Origin: Oceanospirillum sediminis | Lineage (GTDB): Bacteria; Pseudomonadota; Gammaproteobacteria; Pseudomonadales; Halomonadaceae | DNA: 64,000 bases | Direction of reading: 5' to 3' | Assembly (NCBI RefSeq): GCF_014164585.1 | Contig: NZ_JACJFM010000005.1 | Location: 160,268-224,267, forward strand | Shown: one piece after another, positions 8,997 to 18,445 of the stretch | How positions within the stretch are numbered: position 1 is the stretch's first letter | Layout of the letters: each line of letters begins with the position of its first letter | Position numbers and translations under genes: made by a program | The notes under the pieces: generated by a model | Seen by the model: only the letters and a program-made list of their open reading frames with translations | Database searches by the model: none | What the model was told of the DNA's origin: nothing

Positions 8997-10267
8997 TTTG
9001 CTCCCGAAAACAGCCAGGTCAGCTTCAGCTCAGCCTGCTGACGTTCATATTGATAGAGTTTCTGATTAGCGTCATTTTCAAAATGAGCTACAGAAATGTC
9101 GATATCCAGAGCCGGAGACAAGCGATAACGAATCCCTGTTCTGAAGGTATGGTAGTCTTCGTCTCTGGCAAATTTATATAAAGAATATGCTGCGTCATTA
9201 TAATCCCTGGAACGGTATCGATACTGTCCCCATAGCAGCACATCAGAATTTAAAAGATAGTACAGGCGATTATCCGACTGTACGGCATAATAGTCATACT
9301 GAGGCCCGTTGTAATCGGCAATGGCATAACTCAGCTCAGATGATGCAAACAGTTCAGAATTAATCCTGACAAAATACTGCACAGATGGACTGATAAAATG
9401 TCCGTTTTTAGAGGATAAGCCCTCGGCATAATGTCTTTTTCTCAGCTTAAGATTAACTTTAATCTGATGTCGGCCTTCTCTCCAGCGAAGCCAGGGAGTC
9501 AGCGTCGTATAATTAATCCGGTCACCGGCATACTTAAATTTCTGCAATTCAGCTTCTGCACCCAATTGCCAGGCAGGTGTCATATTATAGGATAAACGAC
9601 TGCTCAAACGCCCTCCGGTCAGACTGACGCCTCTTGTATCCTGATAGTCTCTATTGAAGACTGTCGCCTGATTATCCCACTTCAGATAGCCACCGGCGTA
9701 TTTACCCGTTTGTTCAGAAAGTACTTTTTCAGCTGAAAACTCAATCTGCGCTGAACTGAAGCTATCATCCTGCTCTGTTGCACTGTTCTTCAGTCTTATG
9801 CCATCCAGACCAATATCCTGATCAGCAGGGCCTGTATTGGCATTTGAATCAAAACCGGCCCCAATTGACAGCTTTCCGGAGAAATCCCACGCCAGAGCAT
9901 CCTGCGATGCCTGGACAATGCTCTTACTTTCGACCTCCAGGACTTTTTTGTAAAATACCAGTACATTTTTCTTCACCGCATCAGGCAGCTCAGCTTCTTT
10001 AACAACGGTCTTTACCGCAGCTTTTGCTTCTGGATATCTCCCCTGCAGGAAATAAGCTCTGGCCAGCTCCAGCCTCCCCCTGTGCCATAAAGGATATTGC
10101 CGTAACCGTTTCTCCAGAACATAAATAGCGTCCTCTGGCTGAGAGGTCTGGATTGCCTGAAAGCGCGCTAAAAAATCTTTGTGACTTTCCTCCGCATGCG
10201 CTGAAGTCGCTAGCAATACCAACCCTGTCAACAATGATGTACGAAAAACTGAATTCCCTGTGATCAC
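8993..10267 (-). CDS. Slam-like outer-membrane protein (TPR plus DUF560-type barrel)
   Basis: This 424-residue protein has a signal peptide (cleavage after about residue 25, SAHA|EE). A TPR-like helical region follows at about 27-115 (YPLWHRGRLELARAYFLQGRYPEAKAAV). From about 128 to the end it is rich in alternating aromatic/polar strands, opening with LSIGAGFDSNANTGP, the signature seen at the start of surface-lipoprotein-assembly-modulator (Slam, DUF560) barrels. Slam proteins export cargo across the outer membrane as type XI secretion systems. It overlaps the response regulator by four bases and follows a gene for an exported acidic protein, which is a cargo candidate. The family match is good but the export role here is inferred. 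Confidence 0.75.
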   Translation of the reverse strand: MITGNSVFRTSLLTGLVLLATSAHAEESHKDFLARFQAIQTSQPEDAIYVLEKRLRQYPLWHRGRLELARAYFLQGRYPEAKAAVKTVVKEAELPDAVKKNVLVFYKKVLEVESKSIVQASQDALAWDFSGKLSIGAGFDSNANTGPADQDIGLDGIRLKNSATEQDDSFSSAQIEFSAEKVLSEQTGKYAGGYLKWDNQATVFNRDYQDTRGVSLTGGRLSSRLSYNMTPAWQLGAEAELQKFKYAGDRINYTTLTPWLRWREGRHQIKVNLKLRKRHYAEGLSSKNGHFISPSVQYFVRINSELFASSELSYAIADYNGPQYDYYAVQSDNRLYYLLNSDVLLWGQYRYRSRDYNDAAYSLYKFARDEDYHTFRTGIRYRLSPALDIDISVAHFENDANQKLYQYERQQAELKLTWLFSGAK

Positions 10268-10509
10268 CGACGTTTACCCTTAGGCAATAGACTTATATCA
10301 AGTTTATATATCTGTTGGTTATCGTTATCCATATGACTCTCCGCTCATCTGTAATAACGAAAACCGTTATAGTTTTTATATTCCGGTCTTTAGCAAAAAT
10401 AGGACTCTTAAAACCGCCTGAACAAAAGCGTATGTGCTGAAGTTTGTTGTATTGTCCATTCACCATTCACTGACAAACACAAATCGGGATACGTCTGTTC
10501 AGATATCTA

Positions 10510-11391
10510 TCAATCTCGAAACGAATCGTCAATGACATCTAAGTCCTCCGGTTCATCGATAATAAAAGAGCCATCATCTGCTTCAAAAACTTCGCTCCCT
10601 TCTGTACCCTCAATGACAAAAGCGCCATCAGATGCATTTATGCCATTGATACTGAATCGACCGTCATCAAGTTCAATAATTTCTATACCATCCATTCCCT
10701 GAGCAGATAAGGTTTCTCCTGTTCCCTGAAGTAAGAAAAAGCCATCATTTATCTCTATAATCTTAACGCCATCAAGATTTTCTATCTTAATAGAACCTTC
10801 CAGTCCGCTACCACTGATACCAGCATCTGTTGCTACCTCAGTAGATAAGCCCCTGTCTGCGTCAGTAGAAATAATGATACTACGCAGTAAATCAGCTGGA
10901 GAGTTAATGTCAGAGCTCAGCTCATGCAGGCGGCCATCCGCTCCTAACAGTTGCAGCTGTTCCAGTCTCTCCAGGCTTTCCAATAAGCTTCCAGCAGGTA
11001 ACTCTGGTTCCCGGGTCATTTTTTTCTCACTGTAGTCACTCAGAGAACTGTTATCCAGAGCCCGGAATACTGCCTGTTCTTTGGCATCCAGAGGAGCAAT
11101 GCGTTCAAACTCTCTCTGATTCTCTTCATCACTTTCCAGATCCGAGATTGTACTTTCCAGATCTGCTGACCCATTGAAGCTATTCGTCTCTTTACCCCAG
11201 TCCCCCCAATCTTCAGCATAAGAGGTACCGGAGTACAAAGCGAACAGCGTCAGTACCAGACTGGCAATGAAGATATTCAGTGTCGTGTTCAAAAGTATCC
11301 CCTTGAAACTCTCTATTACCACTATGCCTTTCAGATGATCAGTATTAAATAGCGTGATTGTTTCCGGGTGTAACAACTTACGAATCAGCAT
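10510..11391 (-). CDS. Exported acidic protein with three beta-hairpin repeats
   Basis: A 293-residue protein of unknown family. A hydrophobic segment at about residues 35-58 followed by SYAED looks like a signal peptide placed after an unusually long N-terminal stretch, so the true start may lie further in. The C-terminal 100 residues contain three copies of a short unit with the pattern (V/I)-x-(I/V)-(I/F)-E-x-(D/N)-DG-x-F-x-(I/L). The gene overlaps the upstream kinase gene by seven bases and precedes the Slam-like gene. It may be a substrate or accessory factor of that exporter, or a periplasmic input for the kinase. Confidence 0.6.
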   Translation of the reverse strand: MLIRKLLHPETITLFNTDHLKGIVVIESFKGILLNTTLNIFIASLVLTLFALYSGTSYAEDWGDWGKETNSFNGSADLESTISDLESDEENQREFERIAPLDAKEQAVFRALDNSSLSDYSEKKMTREPELPAGSLLESLERLEQLQLLGADGRLHELSSDINSPADLLRSIIISTDADRGLSTEVATDAGISGSGLEGSIKIENLDGVKIIEINDGFFLLQGTGETLSAQGMDGIEIIELDDGRFSINGINASDGAFVIEGTEGSEVFEADDGSFIIDEPEDLDVIDDSFRD

Positions 11392-13010
11392 TTTGCGGGT
11401 AATTCCAGCGTTGCACGCGCGCCACCCAGTTCCGAATGATCGATACGTATGCTCCCGCCATGCCAGTGGCAGATCTGTGAGACAATTGCCAGTCCCAGCC
11501 CGGTTCCTCCGGTTTGCCTGTTACGACTGCTTTCAACCCGGGCAAAAGGTTTCAGTACATCTTCCCAGTGCTCTTCCGGTATACCCGGCCCATCATCTTC
11601 AACTCGGATAATACTCAGATTATGTTCAGATGAAATACTGATCTGAACCTGCTTATCAGCAAATTTCTGAGCATTAACTAACAAGTTCTGTACCGCCCGC
11701 TTCAGATGATGACGGTCGCCGCATACCGTCAACCCAGCAGGAAGATGGCAATCAAATATCATATCCGGAAACTGGTTTCTTAATGGCTGAATCAATTCAT
11801 TTACCACATCAGAACAGTTGAACTCTGCCAGATCCAGTCCGGGAGAAGCGCTTTCCAGCCGGGCGTACATCAGAATTTCTTCAACCAGATGATTCAGTTC
11901 TTCTATACTATTTTCCATGCCATTTAAATGATTCCCCACAGACTTCAGGTCAGCATCAGCCCCTTCCAGTTCCAACTTGTATTCCAGCTGTTCCAGCTTC
12001 TGCATCGCCAGCTCCCGGCGAAACTTTAATCTGGCCAGAGGCGTTTTCAACTCATGAGACACTGCGCGGTTAAGCTCTTTCTGAGTCTGCAAAAGCTGAT
12101 AAATACGCCCTGACATCAGGTTGATTTTGCCCGCCAGTGCTGTAAGACCATCATTTCCGTCCTGAGTCAGAGGTGAAGCATCACCTCCTAACCCTATCGC
12201 ATCCACTTCTTTGGCCATTCTGTTCAGACGCGACTCCAGAGGACGCACCAGTAAAAAACCGACTACGGTCAACAGAACCAGACAGACGCTGCCTATAATC
12301 ATGACAACAGGCCTCGGGAAATCGTCCAGTAACGGCCAGGGGCCAAGCTGAAGATAATCCCCGCTGTTGCCAATCGGTGCAATAGCTCTGACAGCCCGTT
12401 CTCCATTCTCTGCGGAGAAAAATTCAACCACGGTTTCTTTGCGCAGCAAGGCTCTCTGTTGCAGATAGTTCACCTGGATCTCATCAACGGATGACCAGGA
12501 TAATGGAAAATTAAAGAACGCCTGAAGGCGCTCAAGTTCTTTCTTTCTATCTTGTTTTGCATGTCGCCCCAACTCATTCAACAACAGGAGAACAGTCCCC
12601 CGCATCAACTGTTCATTGACGTTAGTTTCCCTGGCAGACACCTGAAGAATTTCATCTTCATTGCCTGGCACAGGTAATGAAAAAATCCTGTTACCATCCG
12701 AATCAGCACTGATCAGAGTGAGTCCCTTCCGATCAGGCTGTTTCATCTGTTCTGGCAGCTCATTAACATCCAGCAACTCTATCGGTAACGAGGTCACCCG
12801 TCTGCTAATCGCCAGCCACTGATTTTCCTGCTCAGACTCATGTCGGGCCAGACCTTCACTGATAAGTTGCAGAGTTCCTTGCATGCTGTCAGCAAGATAA
12901 CGGTCAACCCTTTCACTCTGCCAGTAGCGGTATATAGCCGCAGAACCTGCAGCAATAACCACAGATGCAAACAGCAGCCCAAGGTAAATTCTGAAAAAAA
13001 TACTTCGCAT
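11385..13010 (-). CDS. Sensor histidine kinase (RstB-like)
   Basis: An inner-membrane two-component kinase of about 541 residues from the ATG at 13010; a TTG at 13040 is also in frame. Counted from 13040, membrane helices lie at about 17-38 and 245-266 and enclose a periplasmic sensor domain of about 200 residues. The second helix is followed by HAMP, then the H-box AVSHELKTPLARL with His329, an N-box (HLKRAVQNLLVNAQKF), and G boxes VEDDGPGIP and TGGTGLGLAI. It should phosphorylate the RstA-like regulator at 8295-8996. Kinase, acidic protein, Slam-like protein and regulator follow each other on the minus strand with overlaps, apart from one 242-base gap. Confidence 0.92.
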   Translation of the reverse strand: MRSIFFRIYLGLLFASVVIAAGSAAIYRYWQSERVDRYLADSMQGTLQLISEGLARHESEQENQWLAISRRVTSLPIELLDVNELPEQMKQPDRKGLTLISADSDGNRIFSLPVPGNEDEILQVSARETNVNEQLMRGTVLLLLNELGRHAKQDRKKELERLQAFFNFPLSWSSVDEIQVNYLQQRALLRKETVVEFFSAENGERAVRAIAPIGNSGDYLQLGPWPLLDDFPRPVVMIIGSVCLVLLTVVGFLLVRPLESRLNRMAKEVDAIGLGGDASPLTQDGNDGLTALAGKINLMSGRIYQLLQTQKELNRAVSHELKTPLARLKFRRELAMQKLEQLEYKLELEGADADLKSVGNHLNGMENSIEELNHLVEEILMYARLESASPGLDLAEFNCSDVVNELIQPLRNQFPDMIFDCHLPAGLTVCGDRHHLKRAVQNLLVNAQKFADKQVQISISSEHNLSIIRVEDDGPGIPEEHWEDVLKPFARVESSRNRQTGGTGLGLAIVSQICHWHGGSIRIDHSELGGARATLELPAKC

Positions 13011-13198
13011 AATCCCAGGTTCGCCTGATATCAGACACAAGTCACAAGAATGTTTATATGATTACGCTATTTTAATAGCAATGACGCAGAAAATAAGCTT
13101 TAACAAGTATCTTTATGTACTCATATAGCGCTGTCGATGACATATCATGTAAAAATATCCCGGATGCCCGGAATATATAACAACCAGGATGACAGAGT

Positions 13199-15262
13199 AT
13201 GCCTATGCCCCTTATAACCAGAACAATCACACCTTTATTTGCCGCCTGTATATTGTCGCTAGCTGTCAATCAGGCTATTGCTGATAACGATACCACTCTG
13301 GTACAGAGAGGAGTGATCGGCAAAGGTGCCGGAGATGACCTTTATGTACTCTCCCCTCATCTGATTGACAGCAATTCGACTATCACGATTACAGATACCC
13401 AGGGCAGTAATACCATTCAGCTGACAGCAGGACTTGAAGTCACCAGCTCGAAAGTTGCAGCAGATAGCCTGCAACTAACTCTGAGTCATGGCACTGTCAT
13501 CACGGTGCTTGGGGCGGGTAACATGGAATATATTGTTGGTGGAGATCCCCTGACAGGGCAGAGTGGTAATAGTTTTTCCTATGACTCATTTGTCACGGGT
13601 ATTCTGAGTACATCTGTACCATCATCGGGAATATCTGATGGTGGCAGTGCCACTCTGAATGCCGATGGCTCAGCAGAAACAACGCCCCCCATTAACGATA
13701 CGGCCACGAACACGATAACTTTGACCAGCCCGGCACTTAAATCTCAGTCGATTCTGCCACTCAGTGCTACTTGCGATGGTGCCGATAATGGCCGCATGAT
13801 CCCGTTACAATGGGGCGGTCTGCCCACAGGCACCCAGTCACTGGCAATCACTATGCACCATTTCCCGAATCCGAATGATACCGATTTATCAGGTGCCCAC
13901 TCTTATCTGGTACTTTATGATATCCAGGCATCAGAAACCGATATGGACGAGGCTGAAACCAATATAGGCGTTCTGGGTATTAACAGCGTCAACGATCAGC
14001 AAAGTTACTCTGCACCCTGCTCTAAAGGCACGGGTGATAATGACTATATCATCACACTGCATGCCTTATCGGTAGCTCCGGGAGGGCTGGGGATTAATGG
14101 CTCAACAACAGATCTGCAGACATTTTTTACAGCAGCCAGCGCCAGCACTCTGGCAACGAAAGAACTGACCGTCAGCCGCTCCCGGTATAACCCGGAGAAT
14201 GACGATCATGTCCCCACCAGCATACCGGCTACCTGTGAAGAAAAACAGGCTTCACTATCTGATTATAATCACCTGATTAGTACCAGTTGCACAGATTCAG
14301 AAATGATCATCACATCTGCAACCAGTCTGCCAGAGCGCTCGGAGCTGAATGATGACAAAGAGAATGTCGGCATTCAGTCATGGATTGGCCGGGTGCCATT
14401 AAGAGATGATGTATCCTGGGCAGTACCAATGAATCCCGTTTATCTTTCTGAACCCGTGAGTAATATTAATATTCATCATCCCATTGGTATCGCGGCAGAT
14501 GGCGTCCCCATTCTGCACTACGCCAAGGAAAGTGAACCGGATGAAATTGCTCAGCTGGGTCAGGATTACAGCGACCGGGATACAGTACTACTGGGAGAGA
14601 TAGACCAATGCGGCGCCCACGCAGGTAATGGTGAAGACTACCATTACCATATGGCTCCGGTGTGTATGATGGATACACACAACCCCTCTGAGCCTATTGC
14701 CTGGATGTTTGATGGTATCCCGCTTTACTTTGGTACCGGAGGCGGCATCATGACTACCAACGGCACCCATTATGGCGGTGGTCGCTATTCGGATCTGAAT
14801 TATCTGCCTCAGGCCATTAAAAATGGATCGGCGTTTCTGGATGAGTGTAACGCATATGATCTGCATGGTGATGGCAGTGAATACGTGTACTACACTACTA
14901 CCAATGCTCCCTATACTATTGGCTGTTACCGGGCTCAGGCCTCTCAAAGCGGCAGTATTGACGGCCCGAGACACTTTCAGGGAGGCAACCGTCTGGATGA
15001 TTTCACATTCGGTACGGAAGTTACCCTGACCGACTACGATACTATGTCATTTGACAACAAACAGTGGCAATTCGTGACAGCAGAACCCAAACCTGAGAAT
15101 AAAAATATTCCTCAGGATAATACTGCTCAACTGATTTATCGCCTTCTGGAAGAAGGAGAAGACGGTTATCAGGCCGGACTGGATTGCTACACCTTCCGAT
15201 ATCGTATTGATGCCACTCAGACAGACGGCAGCGGTGATACCGTGACCACTCATTGCCGATAA
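13199..15262 (+). CDS. Exported PEBP-like plus YHYH-domain protein
   Basis: This 687-residue protein has a signal peptide (residues 1-28, ending NQAIA). Residues about 35-125 form a beta-rich region (ITDTQGSNTIQL, LTLSHGTVITV, GGDPLTG). Residues about 175-300 resemble the phosphatidylethanolamine-binding (YbhB/YbcL) family, with SPAL, PLQWGGLPTGTQSLAI and H-S-Y-L-V-L-Y-D. Residues about 375-590 are a YHYH domain, with HPIGIAADGVPI, CGAHAGNGEDYHYH near 471-483 and a later MFDGIPLYF. YHYH is named for its conserved motif and its function is not known. The combination in one exported protein is unusual. AGGA lies eight bases upstream of the ATG. The divergent neighbour is the histidine kinase gene. 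Confidence 0.85.
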   Translation: MPMPLITRTITPLFAACILSLAVNQAIADNDTTLVQRGVIGKGAGDDLYVLSPHLIDSNSTITITDTQGSNTIQLTAGLEVTSSKVAADSLQLTLSHGTVITVLGAGNMEYIVGGDPLTGQSGNSFSYDSFVTGILSTSVPSSGISDGGSATLNADGSAETTPPINDTATNTITLTSPALKSQSILPLSATCDGADNGRMIPLQWGGLPTGTQSLAITMHHFPNPNDTDLSGAHSYLVLYDIQASETDMDEAETNIGVLGINSVNDQQSYSAPCSKGTGDNDYIITLHALSVAPGGLGINGSTTDLQTFFTAASASTLATKELTVSRSRYNPENDDHVPTSIPATCEEKQASLSDYNHLISTSCTDSEMIITSATSLPERSELNDDKENVGIQSWIGRVPLRDDVSWAVPMNPVYLSEPVSNINIHHPIGIAADGVPILHYAKESEPDEIAQLGQDYSDRDTVLLGEIDQCGAHAGNGEDYHYHMAPVCMMDTHNPSEPIAWMFDGIPLYFGTGGGIMTTNGTHYGGGRYSDLNYLPQAIKNGSAFLDECNAYDLHGDGSEYVYYTTTNAPYTIGCYRAQASQSGSIDGPRHFQGGNRLDDFTFGTEVTLTDYDTMSFDNKQWQFVTAEPKPENKNIPQDNTAQLIYRLLEEGEDGYQAGLDCYTFRYRIDATQTDGSGDTVTTHCR

Positions 15263-15292
15263 AACCGCGAAAACATTTTATTGTTCACTGAT

Positions 15293-15330
15293 ACAGGCAA
15301 AGGCAGCGTTGCTAAGGTGCTTTTGCCTGT
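15293..15330 (+). terminator. Hairpin between the YHYH gene and its neighbour
   Basis: ACAGGCAAA (15293-15301) pairs perfectly with TTTGCCTGT (15322-15330), with an inner GCA/TGC pair. The downstream sequence is only moderately T-rich, so termination may be partial and leave the next gene (15361) co-transcribed at a lower level. Confidence 0.4.
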
Positions 15331-15360
15331 AATCTGTCTCTTTCAGGATAACTATCAGAT

Positions 15361-15963
15361 ATGAAATACCTGACACTGTGTTTTGCCTTTATGCTGGCAT
15401 TACAGATTACGGATGCATCAGCACATGGCCTGCGTATGACAACAGCCGATGTTGCACTCAGGCATAACAAGCATCTGACCATCACAATACGTACATCTGT
15501 CAGTGATTTATTTCGTCAGATGAACTGGCCAGGGAAACCCTCTTCACTGCTGCACCTTGCCGCAGCCGATAAAAAAACGTTCAGTCAGTTTCGTTCTGCC
15601 CTGATTAAACTACTACAGCCAATTCCGGTCCAGGCTGGCAAGTACGCCCTGCAAAACCGTCGTTTGCAACTGCCGGGGCTGGCGGACTTGCAAAAGCTGG
15701 TTCAGGTTGAGGTCGCTGAGCAGGCTTTACAAAAAGATCTTGACGTATCGAAACACGCCCATTCCGTTAATGATCGACAGAATTATCTCAGAGCAGAGCT
15801 ATCAGGCTTTATCAACAACAAACCTTCGATACCACAGCAATCTCAGGTGTTACAAATAGTATTTCCAGCGGCTCTGGGGAAAATTCTGGTCACCTACAGC
15901 AAACCACAAACACGAACGCTATCACCGGGCAAAGACAGCACCTATTATCGCCAGATGCTTTAA
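15361..15963 (+). CDS. Exported hypothetical protein
   Basis: A 200-residue protein with a clear signal peptide (MKYLTLCFAFMLALQITDASA|HG). The mature part has no membrane helix and no Cys. It has several Gln/Leu-rich amphipathic stretches (for example 95-125) and a beta-strand-like end. I do not recognise the family. It follows the YHYH gene by 98 bases on the same strand, so the two may act together in the periplasm. Confidence 0.65.
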   Translation: MKYLTLCFAFMLALQITDASAHGLRMTTADVALRHNKHLTITIRTSVSDLFRQMNWPGKPSSLLHLAAADKKTFSQFRSALIKLLQPIPVQAGKYALQNRRLQLPGLADLQKLVQVEVAEQALQKDLDVSKHAHSVNDRQNYLRAELSGFINNKPSIPQQSQVLQIVFPAALGKILVTYSKPQTRTLSPGKDSTYYRQML

Positions 15964-16053
15964 CATCGGATACAGCAGATATTTCTGACTACGGGTGATG
16001 TGACAATAAAACGAAAGCCCCTCAGGTAAAGTGTCCAGTGAGGCCGTTCTCTT

Positions 16054-16797
16054 TTACAGAGCCCGACCCGTAGTCAGATAATGTGCCCAGTCACCACGTT
16101 CACGCTGCGTCGACAGCCGGGCTGCCGTCGCATAATCATAATCTACCCGGATATGCTCAACATTCCATCGCTTTTTCTTCTGCTCAATAATCGCATAAGA
16201 AGCGTGGGGGGAGTAATTTTCCATAGAGTGCAAGCAAGGCTCATCATCACGATAAGCGGGTAACCCTACACTCCCCGGATTGACAACCAGTTGTCCGGTT
16301 TCCAGCTGTACCGTTCTGGGAATATGAGTGTGGCCGCATAGAATCAGAGAAGAGGTATTTCCTTTAATCAGTTTCAGTATCTCTTCCTGAGAACGCAGCA
16401 CAGGCCGTCCATCAGAGACATCCTCCAGCAGATAAATCAGGTCATCTCCCGGAATACCATGACACAGATAGATATCATCTGTTAACTGCAGTTCAGACGG
16501 CAGCTGCATCATCCACTCCAGAGGTTCTTCTCCCAGATCTTTATGGATAAATGCCATCGTCGCATTCGCTTCAATATCCTCAGGGGAAGCCTGCCAGATC
16601 TGTCGATCCTGGTTACCACTGATAGTCACACAGGGATGCTGTTGCAACAGTAAATAGGTTTTAAAAGGCGCAATAGGCCCATAAAGGATATCTCCTAAGT
16701 TGATCACATGATCAACCTCCCGGTAGCTGATATCATCCAGTACAGCCTGCAACGCAAAAGCGTTACTGTGTATATCGGAAAGAACGGCTAATTTCAC
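16054..16797 (-). CDS. Calcineurin-like metallophosphoesterase (YfcE/MJ0936-like)
   Basis: About 247 residues from a GTG at 16797 preceded by GAAGAG; an ATG at 16839 is in frame but has no ribosome-binding site and adds a non-family N-terminus. The metal-binding motifs are all present in order: SDIHSN, GDILYGP, GNQD (usual GNHD), CHG and GHTHIPR, followed by NPGSVGLP. This is the class of dimetal phosphodiesterases/phosphatases including YfcE. The substrate is unknown. The Gln in GNQD replaces the usual His. The upstream EamA transporter gene is on the same strand 71 bases away and could be co-transcribed. Confidence 0.88.
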   Translation of the reverse strand: MKLAVLSDIHSNAFALQAVLDDISYREVDHVINLGDILYGPIAPFKTYLLLQQHPCVTISGNQDRQIWQASPEDIEANATMAFIHKDLGEEPLEWMMQLPSELQLTDDIYLCHGIPGDDLIYLLEDVSDGRPVLRSQEEILKLIKGNTSSLILCGHTHIPRTVQLETGQLVVNPGSVGLPAYRDDEPCLHSMENYSPHASYAIIEQKKKRWNVEHIRVDYDYATAARLSTQRERGDWAHYLTTGRAL

Positions 16798-16868
16798 AAT
16801 AAAATGCTCTTCTGTTAAACACGATCCATCTGATGACATTACACAATACTGACGAGGGCAGCCAGTGT

Positions 16869-17747
16869 TCAGCTTTTTGCCTTTGCTCCCGGACCTGATA
16901 CAGCCAGAACCCCACCCAGCGTAATCAGAACGATCCCTGCTATCGTGTTCATCTCAAGACTCTCACTCCATAACCACCAGCCCATCAAAGCAGCGAAAGC
17001 AACAGAACCATAAGTAAAAGGCCCTAATTGTCCAGCAGGTGCCATACCATAGGCTTTACTCAGAAACAGCTGGGCCAGCGTAGAAGCTGCAGCCATAACC
17101 AGCAACCAGAACAACTGAATCATCGTCACAGGTTGCCATACTAAAGTAGCGGGACCCGCTGACAGAATGGCACTGAAAAAAGCAAAATAAAATACAATTC
17201 TCTGGGGAGACTCACTGTCACGCATCCGCCGAATCGTCACTTTAGCCAGAGCCCCCAGCATTGCACCAGCCAATGCAATAAGCACCGCCAGATTCATAGC
17301 CCCATCCTGTGGATTCAGTACAAAAACAGTACCCAGAAAACCGACCACGATAGCAAACTTAACCATCGTGCTGATGCGTTCTCCCAGCCAGATCAGCGCA
17401 ATCACCGGGATAAAAAAAGGTGCGGTCTGTTTGATCAGCGCGGCCTGTGCAAGTGGCAGATGCCCCCATGAATAGAAAAGGCAGGTCATTGCTACAACCC
17501 CAACACCGGCCCTCATAAAATGAAAACGCAGTTTTTGTGTACGGATTGCCGATAATCCATTACTCATCAGCCAGGGAACCAGCAACAGAATGCCCAGAAA
17601 ATTACGAAAAAAAACGATCATTTGCACCGGCATATCGTCGGCAATATATTTTACCGTCATACCCGAAAGAACCAGAAACATTTCGGATATCAGAATCAAC
17701 CCTGCGCCAATGATCAGACTTCGCTGCATTGAGAGAGTGGAATGCAT
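16869..17747 (-). CDS. EamA/DMT-family transporter (RhaT/YdcZ-like permease)
   Basis: A 292-residue inner-membrane protein with about ten membrane helices arranged as two EamA halves. Typical features are the early MVLSGMTVKYIADDMP, the FFRNFLGILLLVPW segment and the late LLLGGVLAV-type helix (ITLGGVLAVSGPG). DMT permeases export or import metabolites; the substrate cannot be read from sequence. It is first in a likely two-gene unit with the metallophosphoesterase. Confidence 0.88.
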   Translation of the reverse strand: MHSTLSMQRSLIIGAGLILISEMFLVLSGMTVKYIADDMPVQMIVFFRNFLGILLLVPWLMSNGLSAIRTQKLRFHFMRAGVGVVAMTCLFYSWGHLPLAQAALIKQTAPFFIPVIALIWLGERISTMVKFAIVVGFLGTVFVLNPQDGAMNLAVLIALAGAMLGALAKVTIRRMRDSESPQRIVFYFAFFSAILSAGPATLVWQPVTMIQLFWLLVMAAASTLAQLFLSKAYGMAPAGQLGPFTYGSVAFAALMGWWLWSESLEMNTIAGIVLITLGGVLAVSGPGAKAKS

Positions 17748-17959
17748 AGGCTATCTCGCATTTGCAAAACAAAGCATTATATACAAATCAGTCAGTTAGC
17801 TAAGCTTATTCTGATAAAACACGACCAAAGACTGAATCTATATGTCGCTTCATTCTGGATCAGCTTTCTGACCAGAAGCCTTTAACAGGCCACTGACAAT
17901 AAGAGTTAACATGTTAATATCTCTGGAAAAATAGCGGCGTTGATATAGCAGGAGACAAT

Positions 17960-18388
17960 ATGTTCACACTACATCCCAGATTAAATCAGGACACATTTCA
18001 AATTGCTGATTTGCCTCTCTCACGCCTTTGTATGATGAATGATGAGCGTTTCCCATGGTTCATACTGGTGCCCCGTGTTAATGATATTACGGAGATTCAT
18101 CAGCTTGCTGAAAATGACAGAATGCAACTGATGAGGGAATCATGTGTTCTGGCAGAAACGCTGATGAGTATTTTTTCCGGATACAAAATGAATGTTGCTG
18201 CTCTGGGGAATATGGTACCTCAGCTGCATATACATCATGTCGTTCGTTTCCAGGAAGATGTCGCCTGGCCTGGCCCAATCTGGTGTACCGGCACGCCTGT
18301 TGCAATGGATGATCCAACAGTATCGCAAAGGCAGAAACAAATACTTGATGCTCTTTGTCAGATATTACCGGATACTATCCGATTATGA
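17960..18388 (+). CDS. HIT-domain protein
   Basis: A 142-residue histidine-triad protein. The family opening (LHPRLNQDTFQIADLPLSRL), the MNDERFPWFILVPR segment and the VPQLHIHHVVR active-site motif are visible. In the classical triad (HxHxHxx) the third His is replaced by Val, as in other members of this short subgroup that read HVHHIVR. HIT proteins hydrolyse nucleotidyl substrates. GGAG precedes the ATG. The next gene starts 57 bases downstream on the same strand. Confidence 0.88.
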   Translation: MFTLHPRLNQDTFQIADLPLSRLCMMNDERFPWFILVPRVNDITEIHQLAENDRMQLMRESCVLAETLMSIFSGYKMNVAALGNMVPQLHIHHVVRFQEDVAWPGPIWCTGTPVAMDDPTVSQRQKQILDALCQILPDTIRL

Positions 18389-18445
18389 TCCTGATACAGG
18401 ACTGAAACGTAAACCAAACACGGATCAATCGGCATTGGAGCAGAT

